The position numbers and the translations under genes were made by a program. DNA of 49,033 nucleotides from Maribacter sp. ACAM166 (GTDB lineage: Bacteria; Bacteroidota; Bacteroidia; Flavobacteriales; Flavobacteriaceae). Location of the stretch: positions 1-49,033 of the forward strand of contig NZ_VAUW01000033.1 of NCBI RefSeq assembly GCF_005771495.1, written 5' to 3'. The notes beneath the pieces are model-generated. The model ran no database searches. It had not been told where the DNA came from and worked only from the letters and a program-made list of their open reading frames with translations. Positions within the stretch are counted from its first letter, which is position 1. Each line of letters begins with the position of its first letter. Below are positions 1-6,321 of this stretch, piece after piece.

Positions 1-182
1 GTATGCCTGCAGATATTACATTGTCTGGAAAAATCATCCCGCGTCTGACAAGCCGTATGATTACATCTTGAACATTTAAATGCTGTTCTGGACTTGGTCG
101 AAGCTAGATATTCCTTACAATCATTATCCGTTTTGAAGCGATCAGAGAACTCTAGAAGATTTTGACCTTTAAATATGTCCAT
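1..182 (-). CDS. IS1595-type transposase, N-terminal part (runs off window)
   Basis: Reading the minus strand from the ATG at 182-180 gives an open frame to the window edge (60 codons). It starts MDIFKGQNLLEF and contains a zinc-ribbon-like set of four cysteines (KCSRCNH, then QCNICRH). This matches, residue for residue in layout, the start of the neighbouring transposase at 232-813 (CVKCSH ... CNRCHH), so it is a second member of the same IS1595-like family (zinc ribbon followed by an ISXO2-type DDE nuclease domain). Its start lies 43 bases inside a sequence identical to the one found 41 bases ahead of the neighbour's start, which supports both the start and the family. Whether the rest of the gene is intact cannot be seen. 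Confidence 0.75.
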   Translation of the reverse strand, partial: MDIFKGQNLLEFSDRFKTDNDCKEYLASTKSRTAFKCSRCNHTACQTRDDFSRQCNICRH

Positions 183-224
183 AATAGTATATATTTACTG
201 ACAGTTAAAATAAGTACCTAACTT

Positions 225-238
225 GACACCTCTAAATA
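225..238. repeat. IS1595-like element end, left copy
   Basis: The 14 bases GACACCTCTAAATA recur exactly at 854-867. Both are preceded by TAAGT at the same distance (9 bases) and both lie 41-43 bases upstream of a transposase ATG on the minus strand. They are therefore best read as the same terminal sequence of two elements in the same orientation, not as the two ends of one element. Confidence 0.6.
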
Positions 239-813
239 AATATTTTGTTCAATTCCTTTGATGAATAATTTTCTATCCTTTTGAAATAAGCCCGTTTTAC
301 GCCTCGTTTTTTGTCAACTTCTACTGCCACAACAATCTTCTTCTTTTTACTATCATTGCTTCTTCCTTGTTTAAGGTCTTCTTTCCCTCCATACACAAAC
401 TCATCTACAAATACTTGACCCATCATAGGTTGCGATTCACTACTCTTCATTGCTATGCGGACTTTATGCATGAATAACCAAGCCGTTTGTCTGCTGATAG
501 ATATGCGCCTTGCCATCTGTGATGATGATACACTTTTGGTAGCTACACTCATCTCAAACACTATGATAAAAGCTTTGCGCAATCCAAATCTAACTCTGTG
601 GAATAAGGTATTTGCCGTTGGGCTTTCTATATGATGACACCTATTACAATCTCTTGCGAAATTAGCTTTGCGAACTATAAACTTTTTATGGCTACATTTT
701 ACACAACTATAACCACCATGCCATTTGATTCTAGATAAATATTTCAAACAATCTAAATCAGTAGTATATACATTAAAAAAATCAACAATACTCTCACTTT
801 TAAATGACTCCAT
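232..813 (-). pseudogene. IS1595-family transposase, C-terminally truncated
   Basis: A 193-residue frame with an N-terminal zinc ribbon (CVKC about residue 37, CNRC about 56) and the start of a DDE nuclease domain, including the first catalytic Asp in VFVDEFVYGG. Family members are normally close to 300 residues; here the frame stops inside the end sequence of the left-hand IS copy, so the later catalytic residues are missing. The protein cannot be a working transposase by itself. The simplest reading is that the left copy inserted in this gene in the same orientation. The rest of this copy would then lie to the left of the window. Confidence 0.8.
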
Positions 814-853
814 AAATCTATTTGTTTGCCAATTAAAGATAAGTGTTTATGTA

Positions 854-867
854 GACACCTCTAAATA
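854..867. repeat. IS1595-like element end, right copy (outer boundary)
   Basis: Second copy of GACACCTCTAAATA. It lies just upstream (minus strand) of the truncated transposase and probably marks the border between insertion sequence and chromosome. I did not find an eight-base target duplication, because the other end of the element is not in the window. Confidence 0.55.
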
Positions 868-1064
868 TTTATTTAAGATTACTATTAGATTTTTGCGGAA
901 ATTTTATTTATCTGTTTTACTTTCCGTTTATTTAACAAACATTTAAATGGACTTACTATGCAAGGAGTAATTATTGTTACCGTGAAAGAACCTGAATTAA
1001 GTGATATTGGTAAGTGATAATATGATTGCAAAAAAACTATAATCTAATTTAAAACCTTAGTAAA

Positions 1065-1802
1065 ATGAAAAAATCATTATTAGCTTTATCTGTTCTGACT
1101 GTTGTATTTGGATGTAATGTGCAAAAACTACCTAATAATGATAATACAGACAGTGCTCTTGGCCATTTTATATCCAATAAAAAGAATGCCACAAGAATAG
1201 CTATCATGGTTGGTGGTGGAGCCTCCCATGATTTCTTAAATCTTTTTGGGATTATAGATGGTGCAATTTTGTATGGTAATGGTCGGAACACTGTTATTTA
1301 TACTGAGGATCTAGAGGAATTGAGTGCTCTGATACCTGTAGTCGACGTGTTGATGTTGTCCAATAACAAGCCTTTGGATGATAATTTAAAAAATGTCATT
1401 TTCGAGGAAGTGAATTTTGGTAAATTAAACCTATTGATTAACCACCCCAGCAATTGGTATAATTGGAAGGATTGGCCCCAATACAACCAACAATTGGTTG
1501 GGGGAGGATCAGAATCTCATGAAAAGTTACAGGAATTCGAGGTAACTGTGGTAAAGCCTGATCATCCATTAATGAACGGCGTCCCACCATTCCGTATAGT
1601 TGACGAACTTTATAGGTGGAAAAAGGATGCTATGGCTAACGTAGAGGTGCTCGCAGTAGGCCGAGGATTGGAATCAGGTGAGGAATTTCCGGTTATATGG
1701 ACGGTAAAGCACCCGAAAGTAAAGATAGTAGGTAGTACCTTGGGGCACGATGAGCGTGCACACGATCTTGAGACTTACCGAACTATTTTGAAGAACAGTT
1801 AG
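1065..1802 (+). CDS. ThuA-like domain lipoprotein
   Basis: A 245-residue protein with a signal peptide and lipobox (VVFGC at residues 13-17), so it is probably anchored in a membrane facing the periplasm. Residues 44 to the end look like the ThuA fold (a glutamine-amidotransferase-like Rossmann fold named after trehalose utilisation): IAIMVGGGASHDF near the start, a VDVLMLSNNKP strand, DHPLMNG in the middle, and the closing GSTLGHDERAHDLETYRTIL. ThuA-like proteins often accompany sugar-degradation loci; the reaction is not settled and some are linked to 3-keto-sugar metabolism. The frame appears to end six codons early: directly after the TAG the same frame reads DWVKKK and then stops, which resembles the usual family tail. 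It is convergent with the regulator gene at 1840-2574. Confidence 0.7.
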   Translation: MKKSLLALSVLTVVFGCNVQKLPNNDNTDSALGHFISNKKNATRIAIMVGGGASHDFLNLFGIIDGAILYGNGRNTVIYTEDLEELSALIPVVDVLMLSNNKPLDDNLKNVIFEEVNFGKLNLLINHPSNWYNWKDWPQYNQQLVGGGSESHEKLQEFEVTVVKPDHPLMNGVPPFRIVDELYRWKKDAMANVEVLAVGRGLESGEEFPVIWTVKHPKVKIVGSTLGHDERAHDLETYRTILKNS

Positions 1803-1839
1803 GACTGGGTCAAGAAAAAATAACTCAACTAGGTTGTTT

Positions 1840-2574
1840 TTACAATTTGAAAATTAAACCTTCATCTAATTTTTGTTGATATTTTATTGCATCAAATTGA
1901 TATAAAAATGAACCTTTTCTGGAGCTAGACATATCCTTTTCATATAATTTGTCTAAGATATTAAGAGTATTTACTTTGTTGATAAAGTTTCTTTTGTCTA
2001 GTTTTTTATCTAAAATAGATTCATACAAATTTTGAAGTTGTCGCATTGTGAATTTTTCAGGTAGTAACTCAAAACCAATAGGTTTGGTTAATGCGCGGCG
2101 CTTTAGCCTTCTGATGGCATCTTCCACCATTTCATTATGATCAAAAACCAATTGTGGCGACTTTTTTAGATTAAACCATTGCGCGGCATCTATTTGAATG
2201 CCATCAAAACTATGTGAAGCTACATCTATTAGAGCAAAATATGCAACGGAAATTGTTCTTTGTCCAGGATCCCTATCAATTTTGCTATATGTGTTTAGTT
2301 GTTCCAAATAAACATGTTGTAGACCCGTGAGCCTCTGTAAAACACGGATTGCAGCAGTATCTAAATTTTCACTTTTCTTTAAAAATCCGCCTATTAAAGA
2401 CCATCTGTTTTTTTGAGGTTCAATATCACGTTTAACCAATAGAATTTTTAAATTCTTTTTGTCAAAGCCAAAAATTATGCAATCAACAGCTAACAAGACC
2501 TGATCTTCCTTTGAGTAATATTGCAGTTCCTTAGCATCTTCTTCTTTAGATGCTAATTTAATAAGTGGCTTCAT
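1840..2574 (-). CDS. araR: Nudix-fold transcriptional regulator of arabinose use (AraR type)
   Basis: A 244-residue protein. Residues about 24-155 form a Nudix fold (LLAVDCIIFGFD, then LKILLVKRD, then WSLIGGFLKKSENLD). The Nudix box is degenerate: where a hydrolase has REL.EE this protein has IRVLQRLTG, so the catalytic glutamates are lost and hydrolase activity is not expected. Residues about 160-235 form a winged-helix domain (FTMRQLQNLYESIL ... RNFINKVNTLNIL). This architecture matches the NrtR-like Nudix regulators, and in Bacteroides a member called AraR senses L-arabinose and controls arabinose genes. The arabinose operon and arabinofuranosidases next door support the same role. It is divergent from the first GH127-type gene and shares a 511-base control region with it. 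The sensed ligand is inferred, not shown. Confidence 0.8.
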   Translation of the reverse strand: MKPLIKLASKEEDAKELQYYSKEDQVLLAVDCIIFGFDKKNLKILLVKRDIEPQKNRWSLIGGFLKKSENLDTAAIRVLQRLTGLQHVYLEQLNTYSKIDRDPGQRTISVAYFALIDVASHSFDGIQIDAAQWFNLKKSPQLVFDHNEMVEDAIRRLKRRALTKPIGFELLPEKFTMRQLQNLYESILDKKLDKRNFINKVNTLNILDKLYEKDMSSSRKGSFLYQFDAIKYQQKLDEGLIFKL

Positions 2575-2617
2575 TACGTTAGAATTTTGATTTGATTTAA
2601 GATTTAAATGTCGGCGA

Positions 2618-2650
2618 CAAAAATACTATTTAATTAGGAAATACTTCAAT
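2618..2650 (-). promoter_or_regulatory. Candidate araR promoter
   Basis: On the minus strand TATTTTTG (2625-2618) fits the Bacteroidota -7 consensus TAnnTTTG. ATTG at 2650-2647, one base off TTTG, lies 21 bases upstream where the -33 element is expected. The transcript would start near 2613 and give a leader of about 40 bases before the araR ATG. Confidence 0.4.
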
Positions 2651-2705
2651 GCTAAGAGTTTTTGTGTTTTTAACACAACTTTTTTAAAAAATATAAATCT
2701 TTAGT

Positions 2706-2734
2706 TATATTTGTATGTGTGTAAGATACACTTA
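2706..2734 (+). promoter_or_regulatory. Candidate promoter with overlapping AraR-like operator, upstream of the first GH127-type gene
   Basis: TATATTTG at 2706-2713 matches the -7 consensus TAnnTTTG; the -33 position holds only a T-run. Three bases on begins a dyad, GTGT (2717-2720), seven bases, then ACACTTA (2728-2734), which would cover the transcription start. A near-identical arrangement occurs before araB at 11745-11771. Binding by the neighbouring AraR-like protein is an inference from the shared layout. Confidence 0.45.
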
Positions 2735-3085
2735 TAAAATGATTAATTTTATTTTGCGTTTAAATACATTTGTTTATGATGAAAATGGGACATTGAATTT
2801 CTGTAGACCAAGTCAAATAACTTGTGTAGTAATAGATCATAATAAGAGGAAGAATATTCCATTAAATCTAGTAAATCGTAAAGTGTTGGGATTTACCCTG
2901 ATAAAGTTCAAAATCTATGGTGTCTGAATCAAGACAAACATGAATTTTTTTTGTATCATAAAAATAAAATTTCGGCTAAAAAGCAACTATTTGCTTGTTA
3001 ATAAATTTTAGTTTGTAAGGTTTTGTAAAGTATGGTTGAAGAATATTTTAACTGAGTAGTTTGTTGGTATTTTAAGTATTTAAAT
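2735..3085 (+). other. Long untranslated leader of the first GH127-type gene
   Basis: About 350 bases between the candidate promoter and the ATG at 3086. A 70-codon frame (2715-2927) opens here, but its start overlaps the operator dyad and its composition is not protein-like. I see no recognisable riboswitch or strong hairpin. Confidence 0.35.
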
Positions 3086-6000
3086 ATGAAAATAAATAAG
3101 TTATTCACTGATGTAATCCTCTGTTATTGTTGCTTTGGAATTGTCAGTATAGCTGCTCAAGATGGTGATCAAATTTTAGATGGAATTGGTGAAACCGATT
3201 TGATTGCTCGTTATGTGTTTGACGGAGATGTAAAAGATTGGTCACGTAATAATTTACACGCTAATACCCATGAATCTAAAGTGGAGTATTTAGTTGATCC
3301 TAAGTTTGGTAAAGTGCTTTCTTTACCTGAAGATGCAAACGCTTATGTTTCAATTCCAGTTGAAACCTTGTCGGGAGAGGAATCCATTTCTATTTCAGGA
3401 TGGATTAATATGCGTTCCAAGCAAAGCGGACAGTTATTTTTCGATTTTAGAAATAGCCCAAATTCACATTTTTTTGTTGCACCATTAGGCACTGCTAACA
3501 TAATGCGATTTCAGGCAGAAATTACTACCCAATCTGGGAGTGTATATAGGGCTGATTCACCAGCTTTAGAAGCAGGTAAATGGAATCATGTAGCTTTCGT
3601 TGTTGATGTTTCTTCAAGAGCGGTAAGCATATATGTTAATGGCTCGGTGGTTAACGATACACAGAATGTAGAATTGGAGCAATTATTTTACAATGGAACA
3701 GGTCAAAAGAATTCTTTTTACATTGGTAAGTCATTTTTACCAGACCAGCCATATCTAAACGGTATGTTGCATGACTTTAGAATTTACCGGGTTCCTTTAA
3801 ATAAGGAGCAAATTACAACCATTTATAAAAGTGTTTTAAACGATGCAGAGACAGTTGTGGTGGAAAAGGAAAAACCGGCGGATGATCTCCCTGTATTTTC
3901 TAGTAATACCCCGCAGTTGTATAATCGATACCTGACCCATGTTTTAGATATTGAGATGGAAACTATGCTAGGCCATCTCCCTCAGTTGCCACGCTACTTG
4001 CAAGGAGAATATAGAGATGGTTTTGAAGGTCCTATGGTCAGGGTGCTGTGGCCAGCTCCTACGGATAATGGCGAAGTTCTTAAATCAGGTAAGTTTATAA
4101 TAACTGGGAGTGTTGCTGGTACAGATATACAACCTCGAGCAATTATAAAAGTAAAAGATAACAGTAAGTATAGTACACCCAATCGTAAATTGGAGGTTTT
4201 CAATCTGCATGAGGTTTTGTTGAACCCCGATTTCTATGGGCAGGACACAAAATTCATAGAAAACCGTGATAAGTTTATATCTACACTTGCCAAGACTAAT
4301 CCGGATTCTTTCCTGTATATGTTTCGTAATGCATATGGTCAGGAACAACCTGAGGGAGCAGAACCACTAGGCGTATGGGATTCTCAAGAAACAAAATTGC
4401 GCGGGCATGCAACAGGGCATTATTTAACAGCAATAGCTCAGGCATACGCTAGCACCGATTATGATAAATCGCTACAAGCTAATTTCGCAGATAAGATGGA
4501 GGTTATGGTAAATACACTATACAAATTATCCCAGATGTCCGGAAAGCCTCAGCTACAAAGAGGAACCTTTGTTTCAGATCCAACCAGCGTATCGTCGGGA
4601 TCTGATAGAGAAGACTTCGATTCGGATTTGAGCGAAAAAGGTATCCGTACCGATTATTGGAATTGGGGTGAAGGTTATATCAGTGCCTATCCTCCAGATC
4701 AATTTATCATGTTAGAGAGGGGAGCAACCTATGGTGGGCAGAACACTCAAATATGGGCTCCCTACTATACCTTGCATAAGATTTTGGCTGGGTTAATGGA
4801 TATTTATGAAGTTAGTGGTAATCAAAAGGCACTAGAAGTTGCCAAAGGTATGGGGAGCTGGGTGCACGCGCGTATGAAGCTATTGCCTACTGAAACATTC
4901 ATTAGTATGTGGGATACATACATAGCTGGAGAATATGGTGGAATGAATGAGTCTATGGCAAGACTTTCTCGGTTAACAAACATGCCACATTATTTGGAAA
5001 CGGCAAAGTTGTTCGATAATATCAAAATGTTTTTTGGCGATTCAGTACATTCCCATGGCTTAGCTAAAAATGTAGACACTTTTAGAGGACTACATGCAAA
5101 CCAGCACATCCCTCAAATCATAGGGGCCCTCGAAACATACCGAGATTCCAAAATACCAGAATACTATCAGGTTGCGGATAATTTTTGGAACAAAGCCGTA
5201 AACGATTATATGTTTAGTATTGGCGGAGTTGCCGGAGCACGTAATCCTACCAATGCGGAATGCTTTACCAGTGAGCCTGCAACGCTCTACGAAAATGGAT
5301 TCTCTTCTGGAGGACAGAATGAAACCTGCGCTACTTATAATATGTTAAAACTAACCAGAAACCTTTTTCTATATGATCAGAGAGGTGAATTGATGGATTA
5401 TTATGAACGCGGACTTTACAATCACATCTTTGCATCCGTTGCAGATGATAGTTCTGCCAATACCTATCATGTATCTTTAAGACCTGGTTCTGTCAAACAG
5501 TTCAGCAATCCCGATATGAAGGGTTTTACTTGTTGTAACGGCACTGCAATAGAAAGCAATACCAAACTTCAGAATTCTATTTACTTTAGAAGTGCCGATA
5601 ATAGTGCTTTGTATATAAACTTATATGTTCCTTCAACATTAAAATGGACAGAAAGAAATGTGGTGATTGAGCAAACAACCGCATTCCCATATGAGGACAA
5701 TACACGTTTAATGATTAAGGGTAGTGGAAAATTTGATATTAATGTTCGTGTTCCTCAATGGGCAACCGAAGGTTTTTACGTAATGATAAATGGTAAAAAG
5801 GAAAATGTACAGGTACGACCGGGAAGTTACCTGACATTGCGTCGAAAATGGAAAGACGGAGATACCATTGAGCTTCGCATGCCATTTCAATTTCATTTAA
5901 ACCCGGTGATGGATCAGCAAAATATTGTCAGTCTATTTTACGGCCCCGTCCTATTAGCGGCACAGGAGTCTGAACCCCGGAAAGGTTGGCGAAAGATAAC

Positions 6001-6139
6001 GCTAGATGCTTTCGATATTGGTAAATCCATTTTAGGTAATCCTAAGGAATTAGTATTTAATATAGACGGAGTTGTTTTTAAACCTTTCTATGAAACCTAC
6101 GGGCGGCATTCGGTTTATCTCGATGTTACCTTAAAATAA
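3086..6139 (+). CDS. Secreted LamG / Ig-like / GH127-type beta-L-arabinofuranosidase
   Basis: A 1017-residue protein with a signal peptide (cleavage near SIAAQ, residue 25). Residues about 40-250 are a LamG/concanavalin-like domain (LIARYVFDGDVKDWS; WNHVAFVVD; FYIGKS), likely a glycan-binding or spacer module. Residues about 310-365 look like a bacterial Ig-like domain (VRVLWPAPTDNGEVL ... GSVAGTDIQPRA). From about 370 the chain is a DUF1680/GH127-type (alpha/alpha)6 domain: RGHATGHYL, EYGGMNESMARL, GLHANQHIPQ. The GH127 zinc and nucleophile set is present as E746-T-C748 and C816-C817. It should release L-arabinose from beta-linked arabinofuranosides. The multidomain layout differs from the compact GH127 genes near 39-45 kb, so a GH146-like or other subfamily is possible. 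It is the first gene after the AraR-controlled region. Confidence 0.82.
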   Translation: MKINKLFTDVILCYCCFGIVSIAAQDGDQILDGIGETDLIARYVFDGDVKDWSRNNLHANTHESKVEYLVDPKFGKVLSLPEDANAYVSIPVETLSGEESISISGWINMRSKQSGQLFFDFRNSPNSHFFVAPLGTANIMRFQAEITTQSGSVYRADSPALEAGKWNHVAFVVDVSSRAVSIYVNGSVVNDTQNVELEQLFYNGTGQKNSFYIGKSFLPDQPYLNGMLHDFRIYRVPLNKEQITTIYKSVLNDAETVVVEKEKPADDLPVFSSNTPQLYNRYLTHVLDIEMETMLGHLPQLPRYLQGEYRDGFEGPMVRVLWPAPTDNGEVLKSGKFIITGSVAGTDIQPRAIIKVKDNSKYSTPNRKLEVFNLHEVLLNPDFYGQDTKFIENRDKFISTLAKTNPDSFLYMFRNAYGQEQPEGAEPLGVWDSQETKLRGHATGHYLTAIAQAYASTDYDKSLQANFADKMEVMVNTLYKLSQMSGKPQLQRGTFVSDPTSVSSGSDREDFDSDLSEKGIRTDYWNWGEGYISAYPPDQFIMLERGATYGGQNTQIWAPYYTLHKILAGLMDIYEVSGNQKALEVAKGMGSWVHARMKLLPTETFISMWDTYIAGEYGGMNESMARLSRLTNMPHYLETAKLFDNIKMFFGDSVHSHGLAKNVDTFRGLHANQHIPQIIGALETYRDSKIPEYYQVADNFWNKAVNDYMFSIGGVAGARNPTNAECFTSEPATLYENGFSSGGQNETCATYNMLKLTRNLFLYDQRGELMDYYERGLYNHIFASVADDSSANTYHVSLRPGSVKQFSNPDMKGFTCCNGTAIESNTKLQNSIYFRSADNSALYINLYVPSTLKWTERNVVIEQTTAFPYEDNTRLMIKGSGKFDINVRVPQWATEGFYVMINGKKENVQVRPGSYLTLRRKWKDGDTIELRMPFQFHLNPVMDQQNIVSLFYGPVLLAAQESEPRKGWRKITLDAFDIGKSILGNPKELVFNIDGVVFKPFYETYGRHSVYLDVTLK

Positions 6140-6321
6140 TTGTTGATTTTTTTGTAGAGCAAACACTTAGAATTCCAGTTTGTTTTTTCGAATATTCCTA
6201 GGAAATATATTTAGGTTAATCAATTGATAAAATATTAAGAAGCTACTTAAACCTAGACTCTGAAATGAATTACTGCCTTTTTGAGGCTTGTACATTATTA
6301 AAAAATATGATAAGTAAGGAT

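Larger units (their letters stand above)
1..867 (-). mobile_element. Nested IS1595-family insertion sequences
   Basis: Two related transposase genes in the same orientation, each with the same terminal sequence ahead of its start. The left element's end falls within the coding frame of the right one, as expected for one element inserted in the other. The region forms the left border of the carbohydrate locus. Confidence 0.6.

Noticed and set aside
725..946. 73-codon plus-strand frame across the IS1595 end
   Set aside because: It is antisense to the transposase start and crosses the element border; low-complexity, so not a gene.
959..1018. Short plus-strand frame MQGVIIVTVKEPELSDIGK before the ThuA-like gene
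   Set aside because: It looks protein-like but is only 19 codons, with no family match I can support; could be a gene remnant.
1815..1843. Possible bidirectional terminator between the convergent ThuA-like and araR genes
   Set aside because: The stem CAAC/GTTG is only four bases and flanking A and T runs pair poorly.
2715..2927. 70-codon plus-strand frame between araR and the first GH127-type gene
   Set aside because: Its start overlaps the candidate operator, composition is not protein-like and no domain is recognisable; more likely leader sequence.
6149..6169. Possible third AraR-like site (TTGT-N7-ACACTTA) after the first GH127-type gene
   Set aside because: The left half-site lacks the GTGT of the other two and the site is next to a T-run rather than a -7 element.
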